This document shows positions 22,007 to 30,910 of a DNA stretch of 64,000 nt, one piece after another (the first letter of the stretch is position 1; each line of letters opens with the position of its first letter). The DNA comes from Acanthochromis polyacanthus. Lineage: Eukaryota > Chordata > Actinopteri > Pomacentridae. The notes beneath the pieces are model-generated. The model was given only the letters and a program-made list of their open reading frames with translations, was not told where the DNA came from and ran no database searches. The position numbers and the translations under genes were made by a program. The DNA lies in assembly GCF_021347895.1 (NCBI RefSeq), contig NC_067126.1, positions 35,104,482 through 35,168,481 of the forward strand, in the 5' to 3' direction.

Positions 22007-23555
22007 CTGAAACATGCAAACACACACACCAACAATCACACCTAATTCTGTGTTACACTTACTTTTGTATGATGAAATTTGCAGTGATTTTGTTTAATTT
22101 GGCTGGAAAAAAACTGCCTTTTGAAGACATAATTTTCAAAAACTGCGATAAGCAGTTGATTCCCACTGATACCAGGCCAGATAATAAACGTAATAAATTG
22201 TCTCTCACCGTCAGTAGCAGTGTCCCAGTAGCAGGAGTTGGCTGTGTGGAGTCCAGCACCGCTTTTCTGCATGATCGTACAGTTCACTGAAACACATCGG
22301 AGCCTCGTGTCAGACCCGTTAAACATACAAGCAACATGCAAACACGTGATGCTTGTAACACGGCGACTGGCTCACCTATGTATTTGAATGGCCGTCCTTG
22401 TTTCACCAGGTGAGTCAGTGAATGCTCCACGACGCTGGCCGTCCACTGGTTCACTTTGCTCTGGTTGTAGTCCGTTCCACCGATCACACCTTCGATGCAC
22501 TGACACAAAGCAACAAACAGGAAGTCATGCACACCGATTACTTTCAAATGCAGTTCATTCACTTTTCTGGGGATTAAAACGTACCTCTTTAACTGAGATA
22601 CTGGCCTCATCTGCGTTGAAGAGGACCTGGAGGATCATTTTAAAAAGAAAAACACAAGGTATTAGCAGTAGGAAAGTGATTTATTCGACATGATAGTCAA
22701 ATGCAGCATTAATAAGTGTCAACCCTCCTGTTGTCTTCATTTATGGGCACCAAAAAATATTGTTTTCTTGTCTGAAAAAAATCCAAAAATTCAGGGAAAA
22801 AAATCCCCAAATTTCTGAAACTTTGCAAAACCTTCAGGAAGAAAATTCAAATAATTCCTTAAAAGTTCCCCTAAAAGTTTTATTTTTAAAAAAATCCCCC
22901 AAATTTGACAAGAAAATTCTTGCAATCCTAAAAATATCTAAAGTGATTACATATATATCAGTAATTAAAATGCTGCAGTGTTATATTATACATAAAGTAT
23001 ACAATTAGCCTGAAATAGTAAAGACAGTAATTGTTGATTATGTTAACGTCAGACTCAAACAGTAAAATAAATAACAAAGCCCTAAAGGGATCATTCTCTA
23101 CATGTACAAGTACATTGTTATGAAATTTGTAGTTCTTCTTCAGCAAAACTTTGAATGAACGTCCTTATAGTCACTTTATCTGTCAAACCATGAAAAATAT
23201 TTTGAAGAACTGCAATAATGATGCAGGTTTGATGAATGCTCTAACAGTAAAATATTTGTCAAGGCATTCGTTAGCCCATTTAGTCAGTCGATTACTGGTT
23301 GACACAAACATGACACCACAGTATCTTTAACTGCCACAGTTAGAAGTTTTAATGCCCTAGTTAGTAAAATAACAATATTAAAATGGTTAAATGTGACGAC
23401 TGTCTGGAACCACACCCCGGTGGAGATGCTCGGCTAACCGGCTAAGCTAACGGTCAGCTAACTGCTAACTGAACAACTTTGAAGTCTTGACCGCGACAGT
23501 TTCGATAAATGCTATTAAATAATTTCACCTCGTCTCCAGAGTTGTACTCCTCCAT
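21930..23555 (-). CDS. dynlt3: dynlt3: dynein light chain Tctex-type 3 (five coding exons)
   Basis: The exons in transcript order are 23555-23529, 22626-22585, 22499-22376, 22286-22209 and 22006-21930. They total 348 nt, giving 115 residues plus stop (human DYNLT3 is 116). All introns are GT-AG and the phases join cleanly. The product is a single Tctex-1 domain: it starts [18 protein letters not shown], has the conserved block [19 protein letters not shown], then [20 protein letters not shown], and ends VFAVAVAL. This family binds the dynein intermediate chain and links cytoplasmic dynein to cargo; DYNLT3 has also been linked to Bub3 at kinetochores. The resemblance is closer to DYNLT3 than DYNLT1, and synteny with xk supports that. 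No oddity was seen in the coding sequence. The first intron carries a MITE-like repeat. Confidence 0.95.
22209..22286 (-). CDS. dynlt3: dynlt3 coding exon 4
   Basis: A 78-nt exon encoding [20 protein letters not shown] and then WDTATD. Acceptor GTTTCAG, donor GTGAGA. Confidence 0.95.
22376..22499 (-). CDS. dynlt3: dynlt3 coding exon 3
   Basis: A 124-nt exon encoding [18 protein letters not shown] through GRPFKYI. Acceptor TGTCAG, donor GTGAGC. Confidence 0.95.
22585..22626 (-). CDS. dynlt3: dynlt3 coding exon 2
   Basis: A 42-nt exon encoding [14 protein letters not shown], with CCAG acceptor and GTACGT donor, phase 0 at both ends. It is too short to appear as an ORF on its own. Confidence 0.93.
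22722..22975 (-). mobile_element. MITE fragment, family A copy 1 (dynlt3 intron 1)
   Basis: The end CCCTCCTGTTGTC is followed by an A/T-rich body. Its phrases (GTCTGAAAAAAATCCAAAAA, TTTCTGAAACTTTGC) recur in inverse orientation at 51190-51425. The terminus resembles the TTAACCSTCMTGTYGTCCT ends of the 26 kb copy, which suggests a piggyBac-type non-autonomous family. Confidence 0.6.
23529..23555 (-). CDS. dynlt3: dynlt3 coding exon 1
   Basis: Encodes MEEYNSGDE, followed by a GTGAAA donor. It matches the short N-terminus of DYNLT3 (human MEEYHRHCDE). CpG-rich sequence just upstream (to about 23640) probably holds the 5' UTR and promoter. Confidence 0.9.
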
Positions 23556-23685
23556 CGTCACCGTCGCAGAAAACCGTCTGTTCTTTGTGTTAACCGGCAC
23601 CTGGTGCTGTTATTGTTCCTGTTCACCACCTTCACAGTCAACGAGCGCAGAAAAGACTTTTCCACACACAGATTGTTTTAAGTGT

Positions 23686-23700
23686 GGCGCCTCCTAGTGG
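23686..23700 (-). promoter_or_regulatory. CTCF-like motif upstream of dynlt3
   Basis: The minus strand reads CCACTAGGAGGCGCC, one mismatch from the CTCF core consensus (A at the K position). It lies about 130 bp upstream of the dynlt3 start codon. Confidence 0.35.
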
Positions 23701-23744
23701 TGGGCGTCTATAGAATCACTGGAGAGCCACAATAAAATATAAAT

Positions 23745-23880
23745 CTTTAAAAAATAAAATGTGTAAATATAAATAAATCTGTTAAAAAAATAAGGAAATA
23801 AAGTGTAAATACAAAGAGGAATAAATAAATAGAGAAATAAATTAAATAGAGAAATAAAAAATAAAGGTAAATTTTGTCTT
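23745..23880. repeat. A-rich AAATAAA low-complexity tract
   Basis: Imperfect AAATAAATA/AGAGAAATAAA repetition between the dynlt3 promoter and the eaf2 3' end. A pyrimidine-rich TTTTGCC/TTTTCC stretch follows to about 23950. Confidence 0.7.
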
Positions 23881-24264
23881 TGCTTTCCCTTTTTGCCTTT
23901 TATTTTTCCATTTTGTCATTGTCTTTTCTGTTTTGCCTTTGCATTTTCTTGATGAACTGAACTGTCAATCAAATGGCTATGGGCGGGGCTTTCTGTCCAG
24001 GTTGAGCAGTCTGTAACTGATCATAGGATTCCTGTCCGACGACAGACAATGTCTGAAAACACTCCTGCCAGCAGGACTTCGGTCATTGTGGTGTAAAAAA
24101 ATCCAGGCAACCTGTATGACCCTTGTGTGTTCAAGAGTTCCTCACTCACTGCCTCTATGTGGCAGTATCATGCTAGTTTTCACCAAGACCTGTGCAGCAC
24201 CATTTTTATATTGTAATATGTATTAATCACATTAAAAATCTTAATAGAAACCAAGAGAAAAGCT

Positions 24265-25776
24265 CAAGAAACAATTAAAATCTTTATTTTTACGATAAAG
24301 AAATGACTCTCCAAGAATTTACAAACAATTCTCTGGGTTCAGCGTCTTCAGAAAGGCTAAACACATAATTAACTTTCATTTATCTCACTGTCAGTAGGGA
24401 TGCCAAAGAAATGCTGGAACATTAACAGCAGCTTCCTGTATTTTCAGACAGCTCAGCAGACACAAAACAACAGGAAGTCCTGTGTAACATCTGCCTGAGA
24501 AAACAACACAAAACTCACATTGAGGTGCAGCTTCTATGCATCTGGGCTGTTTGTGCAGCTCATACCAAGCTGCACTTCCGACTTGCTTATTATTAAAATA
24601 TATATATAAAAATAAGCAATTCATCATTGGTCGAGGAAAATTTGGAAATAAAAATAATTAGATTCAAGTATTGCAGGTTTAAAGCTACAAAGCAAGACCC
24701 TAACTGAGTACTAGTGCACGACTAACCCTTTTATAGAAATTAAAATGATATGCAACACTTTGGAGACATCTCACTAAAAGATGCAAAGCTGCACGTTTAA
24801 ACTAGCGATGAATAAATGACTTGATGCAGTGGGTCTGGAGAAGGTGTGAAGCTACAGGGAACTATCAGCCACCTTCTCTCTCTCTTTTTTTTTTTTTTTT
24901 TTTTTTAGACTTTTGGTCTTCTGGCCCACCAACTCAGCTCTCACCAAATCTGTTTCTTGTCTCAGCAGGAAGCTCTTTTCTGTCCAAAAGATATGAACTA
25001 TTGTTGGAAGATATGAACTATTTGCAAACATGAGGAAGCCAGAAGTATTTTTCAGAGGGTGGTGGAGACCAAAACAGAGCAAAAACAAACACTGCACTTT
25101 GATATGGGATCTTTTTTTCTAACTACTTCTGTAATTTCTATGGTAATAACACACCGATGTAACATTTCAGCTTGCTTTGTTGCCCTCAAAGTGGCCAAAA
25201 ATAAAATAATGTAATTAATGCAGCATTAAATTAAAATATTCTGTTGCCCTGCAGTTGAGTTTAAAGAATCCAAAGCAAAAGACTCAGCGATTAAGTTTAC
25301 AAGAACCTTTTGTGTCTTTCAAGACACCAAACTGTCGTATCAGTTTGGCTCATCCTGACAATGCTTCATTTCTGTTATGACAGATCTGTGCCTCTAATCT
25401 GAAACTAATTCAGACTTTAACACCTTTAAACTGTCAGCTAATATCTGATCTAAGGCACGACTAAAGTTAAGCTGAAATGCAGACGGCGGTGGTTTAAGAC
25501 GACAGACTGACAGGCAGAAACATCCATCTTCATTCTGCCACTCGCATGTCCTTGGTCAGTTCAACCACCCAGTGAGATCATTAGATAGTTTCCCCGACAC
25601 CAACATCACGTCTGAACTAAGGCGTCTCTTTGCACACAAAAAGCAACAAACGGGACATAAAAATTTGACGTTTTGTCGGCAGAGAAGCAACACGTTAATA
25701 TCTCTGAGCAGAATTGTGGATATGTAGAGAAGACAGTCCCATTGTTTAGGCTCCTTTGCAGAAAATCCACTGATGT
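24265..25776 (-). other. eaf2: eaf2 3' UTR with poly(A) signal
   Basis: The minus-strand tail after the eaf2 stop. A canonical AATAAA (TTTATT on +) lies at 24283-24288, with no stronger one closer to the stop that I could identify. A poly-T (poly-A in the transcript) of about 20 nt at 24885-24906 interrupts it. Confidence 0.45.
24885..24906 (+). repeat. Poly-T tract in eaf2 3' UTR
   Basis: A (CT)n start followed by about 20 T. In the eaf2 transcript it is a poly-A/GA tract and could mimic an internal priming site in cDNA. Confidence 0.9.
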
Positions 25777-25820
25777 TCAGTCGCTTTCACTGCCGGACTC
25801 ACTCAGCTGGAGGTCACTCT
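25777..25820 (-). CDS. eaf2: eaf2 coding exon 6 (terminal)
   Basis: Only 44 coding nt, encoding (K)[13 protein letters not shown] then TGA at 25779-25777. Acceptor GTGCTGCAG. The human counterpart ends [14 protein letters not shown]; the terminal D is lost here. Confidence 0.93.
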
Positions 25821-28800
25821 CTGCAGCACAAGCAGATGGAAAAAACAGACTTTTAAAGACTTCTGTTAGACTAACGGACTGTAGACTTTTGCTCCTTTGG
25901 TTCATGTGTTTACAAACCAAAAGTCTTCTGGTAGAATTATCAAATTGAAGTTGGATGAGTTGAAGACGGGGACACTTTAACCCAAAGATGATATTGATGC
26001 AGGAATGCAAGTTTGTTGTTTGTTATCAGGAAAAACAAACATCTAGTTTTTATTACTATAATGTTTTTGGCCCTTTTTAGGCTTTATTGGACCCAGAGAG
26101 ACGGGAAACAGGGAGAGAAGAATGGTAGAGTCTTACTATTATTGTTATTCTTATTCTTACTATTTTCATTTAACCAGGTTTGTTTAATTGAGATTACACA
26201 CATCAGTAAAACCTCAACCAGAATCAACCAAAATTCGCTGGATTTTAGTTGCTTCAGCTGATTTTGGATTTTTATGTTCTTAAGAAACATTTTTAAGGTT
26301 TCTTTTTTTCCACCAAAAAAGTTCAATTCATTTCCCAAAAAGGTTGAAAATGTGGACATCAGAAGTTTCACTGTGAAAAATTTTTTTCCCACATTTTTAA
26401 ACTTTAAAACGGGTAAATTTTGACCTGCAGGACGACATGACGGTTAAAACATTTGCCCTCCAGAAGCCTGGATTTGACGGGATTGATCATAGCCTTAAAT
26501 GTATTCAAAGATACCAGACTTTGGAGTTTGAGCTCTGACTACAAAAAGCATTCTTCCCCATTTCTGTTCTGACTTTTGGAACATTTAAATGCAGAAAGTC
26601 CTGCAAGCAGAGGCTGTAGGACAGATTACTCCTGATTAAAAGTGATGATAAATAAGATGGGATTCTCTCAAGAACAGTCTTACAAATCAAGGCATATCAG
26701 TGGAGATAGGACCTGCAGCAAAGAGCCACGGTCTGGATTCAAACCGCTGCATCGGGACAATAGTCCTGTTTATGGGTCGCCCGCTCAACCAACCGGGGAA
26801 TCCTACTTTCATCATTCTGAACATATCTTCTGTGACTTTTTAGAAAGGTGCACTTTTAGCCCAACGTAATGCACAAAGATTGAACAAAACATTGTTGTTT
26901 ATTTGGCCCGGTAGGAGATTACAGTGATGTGTTCCAGTGAAACTATAAAACAGTGCTGCTGTCCTCTAAATTGCAATATTGACTTAAATTTCATTAACTG
27001 CTCAGACATAATTTAAAGCCTGAAAAGCAGCACAATTAAGGGAAAAAAGATTAAATAAACCAAAAATTGTGAATGAAAACCACTCCTCAGGATCAGCTGC
27101 ATTGTTCTTAATTAAGGTCGGGCCTTTAATGTTGCAATAATCTCTTTCTGAGGGATTCTTCCACAACCTAATGCATAAAGAGCTGACCAAACATTGTTGT
27201 TTCTAAATAAAAAAGTGTTGAGTAATAGAGAAACAATTCTTGGTGCTTTCCTGCCAACATCTCTGACCTAGCAGTAAACATGTGTAACACAAATAAAAAT
27301 ACTTTATGAATCATAAAGGGGAAAATCTGTCGTTACAGTAGCAAGCACAAAGAGTAAAGTGACCACTATCACAACAGAAAATCTAAAATCAAGCAAGTAG
27401 TGCAACTGTATAAATCATGCAAAAAAAAATACAAGTAATACAATAAAACGACAATAAAACACAAAATAATGCAACCAGTTGGCATCAATTTCTTTGTAAA
27501 AAAAATACTGAAATATGGAGCGTTCAAACAGATAAATGAATGTTCTACTCACTGAGGGTGTTCATGAGTCCTCCAGCCTCCTGGTGGCTGGTGGTGATGA
27601 TGGGCATGCTGGGGTTGATCGGTGCAGATGGAGGAGCAGGAGTCTGCTCGTCTTCTGAATCGCTGCTGGAGCTGTCACTGCTGGAGGACGACGAGCTGTT
27701 GGAGTCTGAGGAGCTGTCGCCGCTGCTCATCTGGTCCATGACCCGGGCCTCGGCCATCAACTCTGGAACACAAACACGGGAAGAAGAAGTGGTCAACAAC
27801 TGTCCAACATTTAAGGAGAAAGTGTGCAGCAATTGTCTAAAATGTAAGGAGGAACTGTGAGACAGCTGTCCAAAATATGAGGAAGTGTGTGACAATGGTC
27901 CAAAATTTAACAAAGAAGTGTGCAGAGTCCATTCAGATTCAAATGCTGAAAGTTCAATAAAAATGAGTGGTGGGATGTGATTAAAAAAAGTTTAATCAAT
28001 CTAAATGTGATTAATCGCATTTTTGTTCAATAGCAATCTATATAATCACAATATAGAAAGTTATTTCATTCAAATAAATGTTGGTTGAGACTGAATGGAT
28101 GAATAGACATACATGTGAACATAAACAACAAAAACATTTGCTTCATTTCTATTTATCTGCTTTTTTCATCTGTCTGCTACATTCACAAATTACTGCAAAG
28201 ACAAAGTGCAATTATAGCGATTATATTCAACATTTTCAGACTTTTTGTAAACTCAGATACTTTCAGTGTCTTCTAAAGCGGTATATTATGGGATGGCTAC
28301 ACTGTTAGCCGGTACCAGGCCTCAATTTATTGCATCCCATTGATTGTCCATGTTTAAAACTGCGCTGTGTCGCCACAAAGCTCATTTGCATAAAGTACTT
28401 TATTTCTATTTTATGCAAATGAGGGGCTGAGAGCGCATCGTGAAACTTTCATCAAATGTCTAAATCAGCCGTTGCTGAACTAAAATGAGGACAGATTCAC
28501 TGCAGTTCGTCTGGTGCATCTTCTTCATGACTGGAGAATAGATTTGAGGCTCATTAGCGCCACCTACTGGGCTGGACTGTTCAGAGAGTGAAAGGTACAA
28601 CTAAATGCCTTATTTTTAATCCATAACTAATTAGTTGAAATTAAGGCGTTAAAGTCCTGCTAAAAACATGATGTTGATGCTCATTAAAGCCGACATAATT
28701 GAAAACATTTTGCTTCACACGGCGTTACCTCTCTCTATGTCGTCCATGGGGGATACTGGGGAGGTTTTCTCCTTGGGAGGGGAGCTCTTGGAGCTGGTGG

Positions 28801-30761
28801 AGGTCTTGCTACTGCCGCCGCTGCTGGTCCTCATCTGCTGGCTCAGGCGACTGGTCTGCTGCTCCAGGCGAGAATAAATCTTACTGCTGCCCTCGGCTCT
28901 GGAAAAGCACACGAACAAGACAGGCAACGACGTGGAATTTTTCTTTCATTATGCTGCACAGGTTTAAAAGCACCTTCTTCTTGTTAAATGTGATATGTTT
29001 CTTTAAACTCCCTTTATCACTGCCGTTCTTATCTTTTTTGAATTATTGATTTCTCCACCTCACTCAGGTTTTAAAAACATGTCCGTAGCTGCAATTTTTT
29101 AACTTATGGCATCTCCACTCAGCTTTATATGGCAAAACTATCCATTAAATCAAATGTACTTATGTTGACATGGTATGGACAGTCAGGAATGTAAATGTTA
29201 AATTTCCACCCACCTGGTTTTCTTCACAGCTATATTGCTGTTGAGCTTTTCCAGTCTGTACTCTCCAGTATCATGGTTCACGATGAGGATGCACTCCTTC
29301 ATGTAAGGCCTCTTGGATCCCTTGAAGACGGTGACTGGAGCACTGGAACCCTATGAAGAAATAAAAGGAAACACAGACAGAGCTGTAGACAGTATTTCAA
29401 TATATTCTGAGTCCTTTTCCTTCCAGATTTTTTGACTGTTTGGCTTCTCATCTCAGGTACAAAGTTTTGGTTTTCTTACTTTACAGAATGACGAAACAAC
29501 TCCGAGAAAATATTTAATGGCAATTTTTCTGACAGATATTACAATTCAAAGTTTAAAGTAAAGCTTCCTTTTAATATGCACTGTTGTAAATTTAAAACAC
29601 GTGACAGAATCTCACTTCATCAGACCTTTAAAGACCTGTCACAAAGATGAAAGGGAAAGGTGTGAATATCTAAAACCACTAATAAAACAGTTCAAACCTT
29701 GGATTTATACGTGCTGCAAAATGCACAAGGCGTGGTCAGAACTGATGACACAGGACTGAATTTAGAGTTAAGTTCGTCTGTTAGACAATAGTTAGAAATT
29801 AGTCATTAGACAATGCTTGACTGAACTACTCGGTTTATACTGACAACTGGGAAACATATAAAAACACTCAATCTGTTTTAAATAAACAAAATTACATTAT
29901 TTAACAACCACACCTCCTCTATCCTCATGTCATCCTTGCTTCAAATAGCAAATATAGTTTTAAATCTACTCATTATTCAGCCCTAAAATACAGCCCGAAA
30001 AGTTGATGAAATATAAATATTTAAAGTTCTAAAAAAAAGTTTTCTAATTAAAACCACCAATCAGGATCAAAACATGACTTCAGTGTGAAACTGAGGCTTT
30101 GAACACAAATATGGCTTTAAAATACTCTTTATTGACGTTTGTAAACACATATTTGGAAGTTCTGCACCAGCAAACACTAACCTCTAAATTGGGTAAAGTA
30201 ATCGTAACTTGCTCTCCTTTGCCCACTTCAAGCTCCCCTTCACAGCTCGTATCAATGGATGCTGGTTTGAAATCATCTGTGGCAAAAGAAAGCAAGAAAA
30301 TGAAGCACTTACACACATGATATATAGCCTCTTCTAAATCACATGGCTGTCCCGTAGTGCTGCAGTTTTTCACCGGCACCAGCAGGTGGGGATAGTGCGC
30401 AGGCTAACTCAGTGCTAACAGATGCTAACATTTTCATAGCTTCTAGCATCAATTGCTCACAACTGTAGAAAGTTAACTAACTTATAAACATAAAAACTGA
30501 AATTTTACTAAAACGTGGCAGCAATAGAGGCGCACAAAAGAACTGCCGAGGTGGATGAAGAAGCCACCGGACATGTCAAACCTCCTGAGTTTGAGCTAAC
30601 AAGCTAACTAGCATGCTACTGTTAGCTGCCAAACGTAACCAAATGATTAAAAACTTACATCGCACTGTGTGGTAGGCACTTTTGGGGTGTTTCTCAAACG
30701 TCTCCCCCAGCTTCAGTACATGTTCTTGGTTGTCAAAGTTGGAGTATGCTGTCCCGTTCAT
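25777..30761 (-). CDS. eaf2: eaf2: ELL-associated factor 2 (six coding exons)
   Basis: The exons in transcript order are 30761-30659, 30276-30182, 29350-29214, 28898-28729, 27762-27553 and 25820-25777. They total 759 nt, giving 252 residues plus stop (human EAF2 is 260). All introns are GT-AG with matching phases. The N-terminal EAF domain is clear: [20 protein letters not shown], then [32 protein letters not shown] and [16 protein letters not shown]. After this comes a Ser/basic linker, [20 protein letters not shown], a Ser/Asp-rich transactivation region (residues ~170-215) and the family-typical end [14 protein letters not shown] proteins bind ELL and strengthen its stimulation of RNA polymerase II elongation as part of super elongation complexes in the nucleus. 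EAF2 rather than EAF1 is favoured by the PMDDIERELMAEA and [13 protein letters not shown] wording. The last intron (1.7 kb) contains a MITE copy. Confidence 0.95.
26165..26447 (-). mobile_element. MITE, family A copy 2 (eaf2 intron 5)
   Basis: This copy is the reverse complement of 50905-51130 with modest divergence; shared phrases include AAAATGTGGACATCAGAAGT and ACCAAAATTCGCTGGATTTT. Its right end reads GACGACATGACGG and then TTAA (26444-26447), fitting a TTAA target site of piggyBac-type elements. The left end is not clean. Confidence 0.6.
27553..27762 (-). CDS. eaf2: eaf2 coding exon 5
   Basis: A 210-nt exon encoding [20 protein letters not shown], then a Ser/Asp-rich run (the transactivation-type region) and GGLMNTL. 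Acceptor TGTTCCAG, donor GTGAGT. The frame remains open upstream through intron 4 to an ATG at 27913. Confidence 0.95.
27783..27913 (-). repeat. ~35-bp tandem repeat abutting eaf2 exon 5
   Basis: About four degenerate units of the type GTGTG(C/A)-CAA-TGTC-AAAAT-TAAGGA. The units are 33-36 bp apart and sit in intron 4 just upstream (in transcript sense) of the exon 5 acceptor. Translated in the exon 5 frame they read as repeated FGQLxHTSS-like units without a stop. Confidence 0.65.
28381..28423. promoter_or_regulatory. Inverted pair of octamer motifs
   Basis: CTCATTTGCATAAA (28381-28394) and TTTATGCAAATGAG (28410-28423) are perfect inverted repeats of 14 bp. Each contains the POU-factor octamer ATTTGCAT/ATGCAAAT, with a 15-bp spacer. 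It lies in eaf2 intron 4, inside a block (28310-28570) that may itself be a dispersed teleost repeat. Confidence 0.45.
28556..28570 (-). promoter_or_regulatory. CTCF-like core motif in eaf2 intron 4
   Basis: The minus strand reads CCAGTAGGTGGCGCT, a match at every position of CCASYAGRKGGCRSY. It has the same orientation as the sites at 20891 and 23686. Confidence 0.5.
28729..28898 (-). CDS. eaf2: eaf2 coding exon 4
   Basis: A 170-nt exon encoding [20 protein letters not shown] through a Ser/Lys-rich stretch to [11 protein letters not shown]. Acceptor TTTCCAG, donor GTAACG. Confidence 0.95.
29214..29350 (-). CDS. eaf2: eaf2 coding exon 3
   Basis: A 137-nt exon encoding [20 protein letters not shown], then the [18 protein letters not shown] segment and VKKT. 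Acceptor TTCATAG, donor GTGGGT. No start codon lies at its front, so it is easily missed in ORF lists. Confidence 0.95.
30182..30276 (-). CDS. eaf2: eaf2 coding exon 2
   Basis: A 95-nt exon encoding [20 protein letters not shown] and then [12 protein letters not shown]. Acceptor GCCACAG, donor GTTAGT. Confidence 0.95.
30659..30761 (-). CDS. eaf2: eaf2 coding exon 1
   Basis: Starts [17 protein letters not shown] and ends ...AYHTVR plus one base, with donor GTAAGT. The ATG agrees with the EAF family N-terminus (MNGTA). Confidence 0.94.
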
Positions 30762-30910
30762 TCTGGTCTTTCATGAGGTTTAAACTTTACTTTCTGCTCT
30801 TTTTTTAATCCCAGAACCAAGTAAGGCAGAGTTCCCCTAAGTCCCGCCCCCTTGTAACTCATCTTTGTTGTGATTGGTCAATCGGACAGTATCGCTTTCT
30901 GATTGACTTA
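30762..30910 (-). promoter_or_regulatory. eaf2: eaf2 promoter region: GC box and CCAAT box
   Basis: Upstream of the eaf2 start on the minus strand there is a GC box (CCGCCCC on +, 30844-30850) and an NF-Y-type CCAAT box (GACCAATCA on minus, about 30871-30879). Both are at distances usual for a TATA-less promoter. The transcription start lies probably between 30765 and 30840. Confidence 0.5.

Noticed and set aside
26690..26800. A tRNA-derived SINE or tRNA on the minus strand in eaf2 intron 5 (GGATTCAAACC resembles an inverted B box)
   Set aside because: No matching A box at the right distance and no cloverleaf could be drawn; at most a very degenerate repeat.
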